From RGIG2161 sp964525525 (GTDB taxonomy: Bacteria; Bacillota; Clostridia; Oscillospirales; CAG-272), in contig CAZGHD010000016.1 of assembly GCA_964525525.1 (NCBI GenBank), forward strand, positions 1 to 28,011: a stretch of DNA of 28,011 nt. The letters run 5' to 3'. A program made the position numbers and the translations under genes. Within the stretch, counting starts at the first letter, position 1; each line of letters begins with the position of its first letter. The notes below the pieces were generated by a model, which searched no databases, was not told where the DNA came from, and was given only the letters and a program-made list of their open reading frames with translations. Below are positions 1 to 6,826 of this stretch, piece by piece.

Positions 1-89
1 ACTACAAGTTCCAAATGCGAAAACTCGAAACGCTCTCCGTAATGTTCGGTGCTTATGAAGAAGATGCAGAGGAAGATATCCCTGCATAA
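1..89 (+). CDS. C-terminal fragment of an unidentified protein
   Basis: An open frame enters from the left edge (first full codon at position 3) and stops at TAA 87-89, giving about 28 residues that end in an acidic tail (YEEDAEEDIPA). I do not recognise the protein and too little is present to assign a family. It is called coding because the frame is open from the edge and is followed at once by a strong hairpin terminator. It converges on the oxidoreductase gene on the other strand. Confidence 0.5.
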   Translation, partial: YKFQMRKLETLSVMFGAYEEDAEEDIPA

Positions 90-96
90 AAGTAAT

Positions 97-124
97 AACC
101 GGAAGGCAAAAATGCCTTCCGGTT
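97..124. terminator. Perfect 12-bp stem hairpin, likely bidirectional terminator
   Basis: AACCGGAAGGCA (97-108), loop AAAA and TGCCTTCCGGTT (113-124) form a perfect stem. It lies between convergent genes. There is no T-run on the plus side. On the minus side the stem is followed by a moderately T-rich tract (ATTACTTTTAT), so it best fits the minus-strand oxidoreductase operon and may also serve the plus-strand gene. Confidence 0.6.
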
Positions 125-184
125 ACATACCACCCTCAAAACTTCGCTAAGAACACATAGCAAAAGGCAGTGAGATTTTTTTAA

Positions 185-1423
185 TTATTTTTTCAGCCAT
201 TTGCGGCGGACTTCGTCGTATACCTCGTCGGGAATCTCGTCTGCGGGATGCTCTATGTTGTTCGGAACGTACATATCTCCGCCGATCTTTTTGAAGGTAC
301 AGAAGGTATCGTTTCTGTATTCGTCGCGTTCCTCTTTGTTGCGGAGGTTGGGAACCTTTATCGGAGCGTTTCCGTTTACGATAGAGCGGTACGCGAGTAT
401 ACCGGGGATACACATATCAACCGCGGTGTATACGTCTATGGCGCGCTCTTTTGCGGTCTCATCGCCCATTATAGAGCGGATGAAATAATACGTCGGATAG
501 AAATCCGCGCCGCCGTGACCGGTTTCTTCGGTTCCTTCGATTACCGCTTTGGGTGCGTACGTTTCAAATTCGGGTTTTGAACCGTCACCGACTTCGGTAC
601 GGATCGCGAGAGTACCGTCACCAAAGTCGTTCATTGCGCCGCGGTCGCCGTTAAGCTGATAGTTTGACGGGCGCGCCTCTGTATGCTTTAAGTTAAAATG
701 CAGGCTCTTGAGAATAGCGCCGTTATTGAGGGTGATGATCTCCATACCCGCGCATCCTGCGGCGCAGCCGAGATCACGGTAGAAGGGCATATTCTGTGTT
801 TCAAATCCCGATACCTGAACGGGACGGAGACCTGTCATATAGAGGATCGGACCGATGGAATGCGTGCAGTAGAAGGTTGAAGGCATCTCGTTACGCCAGT
901 GGTCGCGCTCGCCGTAGGTGATGCTCGGCCAGATGCTTGAACAGTCGTGAAGATATTCGCCCTCGGCATACATCAGCTCACCGATGTCGCCCTTTTTGAA
1001 TCTTTCGCGCATTTCCCAGCGAACGGGAGTGTAACAGTAATTTTCTGCATAGGTGTAGATCTTTCCGCTGCGTTCAACAGCTTCAATAAGCTCGACTGCC
1101 TCTTTCATGGTAGCGCAGGTGAGACATTCGGTCATTACGTTGCAGCCTTTGTCAAGCAGACGGACTGCGTACGGAACGTGCTCGTTTGCATAGTTTGCAA
1201 GGACCGCGCCGTCAAGATCGTGAGCCAAAAAGTCCTCAAAATCGTTATAGTAGGCTACGCCTTCCACTCCGCGGTCGTCCAAGAATCTTTTGCACCGCGC
1301 AAGAACCTTTTCGTCTTTGTCGCAGACTGCAGAGAGCTCTGCAATATCGTTATGCGCGATAATCTGATCGACCATCGTCATTCCGCGGCGAAGGCCGAAT
1401 ACGCCTATTTTTACCTTTTCCAT
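185..1423 (-). CDS. Gfo/Idh/MocA family oxidoreductase (paralog A)
   Basis: This 412-residue protein has an N-terminal NAD(P)-binding Rossmann fold (MEKVKIGVFG, then a variant glycine loop) followed by the alpha/beta substrate domain of the Gfo/Idh/MocA family. These enzymes act in the cytosol on sugars, inositols or sugar derivatives using bound or free NAD(P). The canonical EKP motif that follows the ANxxxEH segment reads E99-C100-L101-T102, so the usual catalytic lysine is absent. Residues 126-160 (AENYCYT..., G-D-I-G-E-L, AEGEYLHD) resemble, from memory, GH109-type members, which are NAD-dependent glycosidases, so hydrolase-like chemistry is possible. The start ATG is preceded by AAGGAGAT. 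It is the distal gene of a two-gene operon, 18 nt after paralog B. The substrate is unknown. Confidence 0.85.
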   Translation of the reverse strand: MEKVKIGVFGLRRGMTMVDQIIAHNDIAELSAVCDKDEKVLARCKRFLDDRGVEGVAYYNDFEDFLAHDLDGAVLANYANEHVPYAVRLLDKGCNVMTECLTCATMKEAVELIEAVERSGKIYTYAENYCYTPVRWEMRERFKKGDIGELMYAEGEYLHDCSSIWPSITYGERDHWRNEMPSTFYCTHSIGPILYMTGLRPVQVSGFETQNMPFYRDLGCAAGCAGMEIITLNNGAILKSLHFNLKHTEARPSNYQLNGDRGAMNDFGDGTLAIRTEVGDGSKPEFETYAPKAVIEGTEETGHGGADFYPTYYFIRSIMGDETAKERAIDVYTAVDMCIPGILAYRSIVNGNAPIKVPNLRNKEERDEYRNDTFCTFKKIGGDMYVPNNIEHPADEIPDEVYDEVRRKWLKK

Positions 1424-1441
1424 GTCTTGATCTCCTTGTTT

Positions 1442-2674
1442 TTATTTATTTTTCTTTTTTTGTCTAAGCTTTTCGTAGAACTCCTCGGGAATCTCCGGGT
1501 CGCCCTGCACGTTGTTTGAAACGTACATATCTCCAGCGATTTTCGGGAACGTACAGAACGTGTCGTTTCTGTACCTGTCACGTTCGTCTTTATTCCGCAG
1601 ATCGGGGATCTTTATCGGTACATTCCCGTTTACTATCGAGCGATATGCAAGAATTCCGGGGATGCACATATCTACCGCAGTGTAAACGTCGATTATACGT
1701 TCAAGTGCGGTCTTGTCACCGAGTATAGCGCGGGAAAAATAGTAGGTTGTGAAGAAATCTCCGCCGCCGTGACCGTATTTTTCTGCGCCTTCAACGACGG
1801 GTGCGGGAGTGTATACGTTGTTTTCTCCTTCTCCGTTTTTACCGGGCTGTTCTATGTATGTCGCAAGCAGACCGCCGTCAAGATCGTTCATCGCTCCGAG
1901 AGTTCCGTTAAGCTGGAATTTTGAGGAACGGGGCATAGTCTTTTTTACGTTTCCGTGAAGACTTTTTAGAATAGCGCCGTTTTCGAGCGTTATTATTTCC
2001 ATTCCCGCACAGCCTCCGCCGTATCCAACGTTACGCATATAGGGCAGACTTTGCGTTTCATAGCCGACTACCTGCACGGGGCGGAGCCCTGTGATGGTGA
2101 GTATCGGACCGATAGAGTGAGTACAGTAGAAGGTGGATGCCATCTCGTTACGCCAGTGATTTTTGCGGAATCCGGTGATGCTTCCCCAAATCGGCTCGCC
2201 GTTATGGAGGTATTCACCCTCCGCGTACATAAGCTCGCCAATATCTCCGCGGCGGAAACGCTCTCTCATTTCCCAGCGTGCGATCGTGTAGCAGGCGTTT
2301 TCCGCCAGCATATATATCTTGCCGCTGCGTTCAACAGCTTCGATAAGTTCGACTGCTTCTTTCATTGTGGCGCAGGTTACACATTCGGTCATAACGTGAA
2401 ATCCCGCGTCAAGAGCCTTTATAGCAAGCGGTACGTGCTCGTGAGCAAAATTCGCGAGAGCCACAGCGTCCATGTCGTGCTTCAAAAACTCATCGAAATC
2501 ATCATAATAAGTTATTCCGCTGTGTTCGGCAAGATTCTTTTTACAGGTGTCGAGCGCCCGCGGACTCACGTCGCAGATAGCGACTAATTCTATAACGGGG
2601 TCGTCGAGGCTTTGCTGCATCATGTAACGACCGCGTACGCCGCCGACCACGCCGATTCTGACCTTTTTCATCAT
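1442..2674 (-). CDS. Gfo/Idh/MocA family oxidoreductase (paralog B)
   Basis: This 410-residue protein is closely related to paralog A along its whole length. Shared blocks include CATMKEAVELIEAVERSGKI, TFYCTHSIGPIL and YTAVDMCIPGILAYRSIVNG. The N-terminus carries the Rossmann beta strand and glycine loop (VRIGVVGGVRGRYM, residues 5-18). The family EKP motif reads E97-C98-V99-T100, the same lysine-to-cysteine change as in paralog A. It starts at ATG 2674 with a GGAGAA ribosome site upstream; a second ATG follows at once. As the promoter-proximal gene of the pair it probably sets expression of both. A tandem duplication followed by specialisation on two related sugars, or a heteromeric enzyme, would fit. 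Substrate and reaction cannot be read from the sequence. Confidence 0.85.
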   Translation of the reverse strand: MMKKVRIGVVGGVRGRYMMQQSLDDPVIELVAICDVSPRALDTCKKNLAEHSGITYYDDFDEFLKHDMDAVALANFAHEHVPLAIKALDAGFHVMTECVTCATMKEAVELIEAVERSGKIYMLAENACYTIARWEMRERFRRGDIGELMYAEGEYLHNGEPIWGSITGFRKNHWRNEMASTFYCTHSIGPILTITGLRPVQVVGYETQSLPYMRNVGYGGGCAGMEIITLENGAILKSLHGNVKKTMPRSSKFQLNGTLGAMNDLDGGLLATYIEQPGKNGEGENNVYTPAPVVEGAEKYGHGGGDFFTTYYFSRAILGDKTALERIIDVYTAVDMCIPGILAYRSIVNGNVPIKIPDLRNKDERDRYRNDTFCTFPKIAGDMYVSNNVQGDPEIPEEFYEKLRQKKKNK

Positions 2675-2715
2675 ACGTTTTCTCCAGTTGTATCAGTTGA
2701 TGTTTCTATATAAGA

Positions 2716-2744
2716 ATTTTAACATATTCCCGTGAATACAACAA
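2716..2744 (-). promoter_or_regulatory. Sigma-A-type promoter candidate for the oxidoreductase pair
   Basis: On the minus strand TTGTTG (2744-2739) and TAAAAT (2721-2716) are separated by 17 nt, placing a start site near 2709, about 35 nt before the paralog B start codon. It lies in the divergent intergenic region. The match is by eye only. Confidence 0.45.
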
Positions 2745-2838
2745 TGAGTAAATAGCACAATTATTAAAGCGGATTTTTGTGGAATTTGCTTGATGCCTAA
2801 AAATTATATAAAAACATTACTGATATATTCTGCTTTTA

Positions 2839-2853
2839 CCGATGAGACATCGG
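2839..2853. promoter_or_regulatory. Inverted repeat, possible operator of the ABC/LytTR operon
   Basis: CCGATG-AGA-CATCGG is a perfect 6-bp inverted repeat with a 3-nt spacer. It sits about 20 nt upstream of the -35-like TTGAAC of the ABC operon, a position suited to an activator or repressor. It does not look like a LytTR direct repeat, so which protein would bind is unknown. Confidence 0.3.
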
Positions 2854-2873
2854 AAACGACCGAACAGACAAAA

Positions 2874-2905
2874 TTGAACATTTCAGCATTTTTATTTGCT
2901 ATAAT
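2874..2905 (+). promoter_or_regulatory. Promoter candidate with extended -10 for the ABC/LytTR operon
   Basis: TTGAAC (2874-2879) precedes an extended -10 TGCTATAAT (2897-2905) with a long 20-nt spacer, and a second overlapping TATAAT lies at 2905-2910. The good -10 with a poorly spaced -35 suggests a promoter that needs an activator, which fits a LytTR regulator encoded in the same operon (inference). Confidence 0.5.
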
Positions 2906-2939
2906 ATAATCGGTGAATAAAAAACGGAGGATAACGTAG

Positions 2940-3668
2940 ATGCAAGCAATTAAAGCAATACAGCTTGTCAAGCGGTACAAAAATCTGACTGCCGTAGATA
3001 AGCTTAATTTAGAAATAAATCAGGGCGAGTTGTTTTCTCTGCTTGGTGTTAACGGCGCGGGAAAAACCACAACGATAAAAATGCTTTGCGGTTTGACAAA
3101 GCCTACAGAGGGCGATGCTGTTGTGGGCGGTTACAGTATTATAAAAGAATCGGAAAAGGTAAAACGGCTGATCGGTGTTTCTCCCCAAGAGACCGCCGTT
3201 GCGCCGAATCTTTCCGTGAAAGAAAATTTGGAGCTGATCTGTGGTATTCACGGGTTCTCCAAGGAAAAAACTGAAGCAAAGATCAGAGAAATTTCGGAAC
3301 AATTTGATTTATTCAGCGTTTTGCGGAGAAAAGCAGGGAAGCTGTCCGGCGGTTGGCAACGTCGTGTCAGTATTGCAATGGCACTGATCAGCGAACCCGA
3401 AATCCTGTTTTTGGATGAACCTACTCTCGGTCTCGACGTTATTGCAAGACACGAGCTTTGGGACACGATTCACTTTTTAAAGGGCAACGTGACGATCATC
3501 CTGACAACACACTATATGGAAGAAGCCGAGGCGCTTTCTGACCGTATAGGTATTATGAAAAACGGCAGACTCCTTGCGGTGGGAACTGTTGAGGAACTGA
3601 ACAGAATGGGTGGAACAAATGATTTTGAAACAGCGTTTGTTTCTATTGTAAAGGAGGACGGGAGATGA
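2940..3668 (+). CDS. ABC transporter ATP-binding protein
   Basis: This 242-residue ATPase subunit of an ABC-2-type transporter would bind the membrane subunit encoded next and drive export of an unknown substrate. It shows Walker A GVNGAGKTT (36-44), Q-loop Q83, signature LSGGW (135-139), Walker B LFLDE (156-160) and H-loop H191 in TTHYMEEAE. This is the complete set of catalytic motifs, and the length is normal for a CcmA/BcrA/NatA-like ATPase. The start ATG follows ACGGAGG at good spacing. Its last codons overlap the permease start by 4 nt (ATGA). The position beside a LytTR/DUF3021 pair suggests peptide, bacteriocin or drug export or immunity, but no substrate can be read from the sequence. 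Confidence 0.93.
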   Translation: MQAIKAIQLVKRYKNLTAVDKLNLEINQGELFSLLGVNGAGKTTTIKMLCGLTKPTEGDAVVGGYSIIKESEKVKRLIGVSPQETAVAPNLSVKENLELICGIHGFSKEKTEAKIREISEQFDLFSVLRRKAGKLSGGWQRRVSIAMALISEPEILFLDEPTLGLDVIARHELWDTIHFLKGNVTIILTTHYMEEAEALSDRIGIMKNGRLLAVGTVEELNRMGGTNDFETAFVSIVKEDGR

Positions 3669-4396
3669 GAATGATTACTTTTGCAAAAAGGTGTGCCAAA
3701 GAGATTTTGCGCGATCCGATCAATCTCGGCTTTGGCTTGGGATTTCCTCTGGTGTTACTGTTGCTTCTGAGTGCTATGCAGGCAAATATTCCCGTGAGCT
3801 TGTTTGAAATAAATACTCTGACTCCCGGGATTACTGTGTTCGGACTATCTTTTATGACGCTGTTTTCCGCAACGCTGATTGCCAAAGACCGTGAAAGTGC
3901 ATTTTTGCAGAGACTATACACGACACCGCTTACAGGATTTGATTTTATCATAGGATATATGCTACCGCTTTTGCCGATTGCTCTCGGACAGACGGTCATT
4001 TGCTATCTGTTTGCTATTCCCTTGGGGCTTAACTTTAGCGTAAATATTATCTATGCCGTCATTGGTATGATTCCTATGGCTGTTTTCAATATCGCACTCG
4101 GACTTTTGTGCGGCAGTGTTTTGGGCGTTAAGCAGGTCGGCGGTATTTGCGGCGCATTACTTACAAATCTCTCTGCGTGGCTTTCCGGCGTGTGGTTTGA
4201 TTTGAAGCTCGTAGGAGGCTTTTTCGAGAAATTAGCGGGTGTGCTCCCATTTGTTCACGCAGCCGAAATGGAAAAAGCGTTATTTAACGGAAATTTTGAG
4301 CTTGCGGGGGAACACATTCTGCCTGTTATTCTGTACAGTGTATTTATAACGGCGGTCTCCGTGATCTGTTTCCTCGGACAAATGAAAAAACAGTAA
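3665..4396 (+). CDS. ABC-2 type transporter permease
   Basis: This 243-residue integral membrane protein has about six hydrophobic segments. The first follows a short basic N-terminus (RCAKEILRDPINLGFGLGFP), and others lie near residues 50-75, 98-125, 128-155, 158-180 and 215-238. The organisation is that of the ABC-2 membrane subunit: cytoplasmic N-terminus, central re-entrant region and a final helix followed by a basic tail. It pairs with the upstream ATPase, with which it overlaps by ATGA, and the start is preceded by AAGGAGG with 7-nt spacing. A second ATG two codons later is possible. The regulator gene begins 12 nt after its stop. Confidence 0.88.
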   Translation: MRMITFAKRCAKEILRDPINLGFGLGFPLVLLLLLSAMQANIPVSLFEINTLTPGITVFGLSFMTLFSATLIAKDRESAFLQRLYTTPLTGFDFIIGYMLPLLPIALGQTVICYLFAIPLGLNFSVNIIYAVIGMIPMAVFNIALGLLCGSVLGVKQVGGICGALLTNLSAWLSGVWFDLKLVGGFFEKLAGVLPFVHAAEMEKALFNGNFELAGEHILPVILYSVFITAVSVICFLGQMKKQ

Positions 4397-4408
4397 GGAA
4401 TTAAGACG

Positions 4409-4852
4409 ATGAAATACAAACTCATTATCGACAAAGATGCAGAAGAAGAAATAATAGCGGTCGTTCATGCGCCCTCTTCTCTCACAGAACAAATAGAAAA
4501 CCTTGTGTGTAGTTTTTCGGGTGCGGATAGCATTATGGGATATAGGGACTGCGAGACCAGAAAACTGATGTTCGATGAAATCGAATGTATTACTATTATT
4601 GACAGAAAAGTTATTGCTATCGATACCGACGGTACTCAATACCGTATTCAAGACAGGCTTCGTGATTTGGAGGAGGTTTTGCCCTCTTATTTTATCCGTA
4701 TTAACAAATCTGCCATTGCAAATGAACACCGTATTTTGCGGTTTGATGCGGTGTTCAGCGGCGGTGTGGATGCCGTATTTCATTGCGGCTATCGGGAGTA
4801 TGTTTCCAGACGTTGCTTTACGGAAATCAAGAGGAGGTATGAAAGGATATGA
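4409..4852 (+). CDS. LytTR-domain DNA-binding regulator
   Basis: This 147-residue transcription regulator has no receiver domain. Residues about 1-45 are an alpha/beta extension and 50-145 form a LytTR DNA-binding domain. The recognisable core is FDEIECI, followed by FIRINKSAIANEHRI (95-109) and a strand ending REYVSRR. Stand-alone LytTR proteins of this size are usually paired with a small membrane partner that holds them inactive, as in streptococcal HdrRM/BrsRM-type systems. The overlapping downstream gene here encodes such a membrane protein. Likely targets are its own operon promoter and thus the ABC exporter (inference). Start ATG 4409 has AAGGAA about 9 nt upstream. Confidence 0.88.
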   Translation: MKYKLIIDKDAEEEIIAVVHAPSSLTEQIENLVCSFSGADSIMGYRDCETRKLMFDEIECITIIDRKVIAIDTDGTQYRIQDRLRDLEEVLPSYFIRINKSAIANEHRILRFDAVFSGGVDAVFHCGYREYVSRRCFTEIKRRYERI

Positions 4853-5286
4853 AAAAGTATATTTTAGAATTTTTGCGGCGCGGTTTACTTGCTTGTGGTT
4901 TGGGACCGATCGTTTTGGCGGTGGTATACCTGATTTTACAGCGTTCTGCTGACATAGATACCTTAACCGTAAATCAGATATGCATTGGGATATTTTCATT
5001 AACCGCTCTTGCGTTTATAGCGGGCGGTATGAACGCTATATATCAAATTGAGCGTCTGCCCCTTATGGCGGCAATTTTGATTCATGGCAGCGTTTTATAT
5101 ATCAGCTATCTTTGCACTTATCTGATCAACGGCTGGCTGGAATGGGGTGCAGCTCATATCTTAGCTTTTTCTGGTATTTTTGTTGTCGGATATTTATTGA
5201 TCTGGGCGGTCATTTATTCCATAATCAAAAAGAACACAGACCAAATAAACGAGATATTGAAGAAAAAACAACAGAATGTAAAATAA
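4849..5286 (+). CDS. DUF3021 family membrane protein
   Basis: This 145-residue protein has four predicted transmembrane helices, near residues 8-27, 40-60, 70-92 and 100-126, and a short charged cytosolic tail (KKNTDQINEILKKKQQ). Size, topology and gene neighbour match DUF3021 proteins, which habitually follow LytTR regulators. The ATGA overlap with the regulator stop codon implies coupled translation and a fixed ratio of the two. By analogy with LytTR/membrane-inhibitor pairs it may sequester or sense for the regulator; that role is inference. It is the last gene of the cassette and ends just before a long palindrome. Confidence 0.83.
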   Translation: MKKYILEFLRRGLLACGLGPIVLAVVYLILQRSADIDTLTVNQICIGIFSLTALAFIAGGMNAIYQIERLPLMAAILIHGSVLYISYLCTYLINGWLEWGAAHILAFSGIFVVGYLLIWAVIYSIIKKNTDQINEILKKKQQNVK

Positions 5287-5291
5287 ATAGC

Positions 5292-5329
5292 TCGGGAAGC
5301 GGTATGATTTAAATCATACCGCTTCCCGA
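5292..5329. terminator. 38-nt perfect palindrome, bidirectional terminator
   Basis: TCGGGAAGCGGTATGATTT (5292-5310) is followed directly by its exact reverse complement (5311-5329), giving a 19-bp repeat without spacer (a hairpin with a few unpaired bases at the tip). It sits between convergent genes: the DUF3021 gene ends at 5286 and the desulfurase ends at 5360. The plus side lacks a T-run; the minus side continues into a moderately T-rich stretch. Confidence 0.7.
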
Positions 5330-5359
5330 AAATATTCTCGGCCTGCGCTGGAGAGAAAT

Positions 5360-6475
5360 TCAATTCATTCTTTTCAGTGTAAGCAGAAATTTGTCGACTT
5401 CCCGTTTGGTATTGAAATAACCGAAACTTACCCGCACTGCGCCGCCGTCGGGCGTGCCTATTGCTTTGTGCGCGAGAGGAGAGCAGTGGTATCCGGATCT
5501 TACGCATATTCCGTTTTCAGATAGGTATCCGTCTATTTCACTTGCCGATTTGCCTGAAATATTAAACAAAACGGTTGAACCGCACTCACGCGGGTCTCCG
5601 TAGACGACAGCGTTTTTTGTAACGCTTAATCCTTCGATGAGACGCAGACGCAGAGCGTTTTCGTGCGTTCTGATCTCGGCGGGAGTAACCTCACCAAGCC
5701 ACTTCAGTGCGGCAGACAGCGCGGCTATCCCGGGTGTGTTTTGCGTTCCGGCTTCAAATCTGTCCGGCAGGAGATCCGGCATATTGCGGTCGAGCGAATC
5801 TACACCTCCTCCACCTTCGATCACAGTGTTACCGCGGCATTTGTCGCAGTTTATTATAAATCCCGTGCCTTGAATTCCGTAAAGTGCCTTGTGCCCCGGG
5901 GCGCACAGCGCGGATACGCCGCTCTCTGACAGATCGTAGTCGATTATCCCTGCGCTCTGTGATGCGTCGCATATTAGCTTTATCCCTCTTTTTTTCGCTA
6001 TTTTTTCTATTTCGTTTAGCGGAAGAGTTCGCGTGCAGATATTTGACACGTGGTTTACGCAGATCAGTGAAGTGTTTGGACGCAGAAGCGATAGGATAGA
6101 CTTCGGTGCGTTTTCGCCTTTGTAAATATCGTAGGTTATTATTCCGTCGGTATAAAGCTTGTGTACCGGGCGGAGAACCGAATTGTGCTCAATGTCGCTG
6201 ATAAGCAGGTGATCGCCTTTTCTTATCCTTGATTTTATCGCGGTATTCAGCGCGTAACTCGCGTTGTACGTAAACGTGACGTCCTCGGGGTCGCGATGAC
6301 CGAACAGGTCGGCTATCCTTTCCCGACATTCGTAAATTTTGCGTGCCGCCTCTATCGACAGCCGATGAGCGCTTCTTCCGGGATTCCCGCAATACTGTTT
6401 CAGACAGTGATCCACTTCGCTGTATACCGGCGCGGGCTTCGGATAGGTCGTGGCGGCGTTATCAAAATATATCAA
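5360..6475 (-). CDS. Cysteine desulfurase family protein (EF2568 type)
   Basis: This 371-residue PLP-dependent class V aminotransferase-fold enzyme would release sulfur (or selenium) from cysteine as an enzyme-bound persulfide. It has FDNAATTYPKP at the N-terminus, H97 in SDIEHNS (ring stacking), D170 and Q173 near the cofactor, the PLP lysine K196 in CAPGHKALYG, and the mobile-loop cysteine C331 in RSGYHCSPLAH. That last motif points to the EF2568-type subfamily rather than IscS or SufS, and the adjacent DUF3343 gene supports this. The start is TTG, with AAGGAT about 9 nt upstream that begins at the stop codon of the DUF3343 gene. No iron-sulfur scaffold, thiI or selD lies nearby, so the acceptor is uncertain. 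Confidence 0.9.
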   Translation of the reverse strand: MIYFDNAATTYPKPAPVYSEVDHCLKQYCGNPGRSAHRLSIEAARKIYECRERIADLFGHRDPEDVTFTYNASYALNTAIKSRIRKGDHLLISDIEHNSVLRPVHKLYTDGIITYDIYKGENAPKSILSLLRPNTSLICVNHVSNICTRTLPLNEIEKIAKKRGIKLICDASQSAGIIDYDLSESGVSALCAPGHKALYGIQGTGFIINCDKCRGNTVIEGGGGVDSLDRNMPDLLPDRFEAGTQNTPGIAALSAALKWLGEVTPAEIRTHENALRLRLIEGLSVTKNAVVYGDPRECGSTVLFNISGKSASEIDGYLSENGICVRSGYHCSPLAHKAIGTPDGGAVRVSFGYFNTKREVDKFLLTLKRMN

Positions 6476-6487
6476 GCTGATCGATCC

Positions 6488-6709
6488 TTAAAGTGTAAGT
6501 ATTTTATATTCTATCCCTCTGCCTGCAAGTATTCTGTCGACAGACGACTTGCGCGAGGGTGAAAACTCTACTCCGTAGGCGCAGCCTTTTTCGGTATAAG
6601 CGGGGTCGAGCTTTATTATTCTGCTTTGTATATTATGCTCGGAGAGCAGCTTTTCAATTTTTATCGCCGCCGTGACCGATCCGAGCGCGGCAACACATTT
6701 TTTATTCAT
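6488..6709 (-). CDS. DUF3343 protein, putative S/Se carrier-like
   Basis: This 73-residue protein has a compact alpha/beta fold: an N-terminal strand, a helix (TAAIKIEKLLSEHN), a strand (SRIIKLDP), a conserved Gly-Cys segment (KGCAYGVEF, C43) and a C-terminal helix and strand. The layout matches DUF3343, described as a putative Se/S carrier protein family. It is translated just ahead of the cysteine desulfurase with a 12-nt gap, so it probably receives persulfide sulfur or selenium from that enzyme on C43. C5 is a second candidate. Start ATG has a GAGAGGGGG stretch upstream at rather long spacing. Confidence 0.75.
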   Translation of the reverse strand: MNKKCVAALGSVTAAIKIEKLLSEHNIQSRIIKLDPAYTEKGCAYGVEFSPSRKSSVDRILAGRGIEYKILTL

Positions 6710-6761
6710 GCCATACCGTACCCCCTCTCAATATTTTATTTTGACTGTATCGCCTGTTTAT

Positions 6762-6791
6762 ATTTTATGCAGTGGAGATGTTTTAGGTTAA
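6762..6791 (-). promoter_or_regulatory. Weak promoter candidate for DUF3343/desulfurase genes
   Basis: On the minus strand TTAACC (6791-6786) and TAAAAT (6767-6762) are 18 nt apart. They lie directly after the terminator of the upstream gene and 53 nt before the DUF3343 start. The -35 matches 4 of 6 consensus bases. A separate promoter is expected here because of the upstream terminator. Confidence 0.3.
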
Positions 6792-6795
6792 AGAA

Positions 6796-6826
6796 AACGC
6801 CGTGTGACTTTGCGTCATACGGCGTT
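6796..6826 (-). terminator. Intrinsic terminator overlapping a stop codon
   Basis: AACGCCGTGTGAC (6796-6808) and GTCATACGGCGTT (6814-6826) form a 13-bp stem with one G-T pair and a 5-nt loop. On the minus strand the stem is followed by TTTCTTT, the layout of an intrinsic terminator. The stop codon of the four-cysteine protein (6815-6817) lies inside one arm. Confidence 0.65.

Noticed and set aside
97..124. CRISPR repeat or mobile-element end
   Set aside because: It is a single copy between convergent genes and best read as a terminator; no repeat array or transposase gene is seen anywhere in the window.
4280..4999. 239-codon minus-strand frame
   Set aside because: It is antisense to the LytTR and DUF3021 genes, with no ribosome site or family signature.
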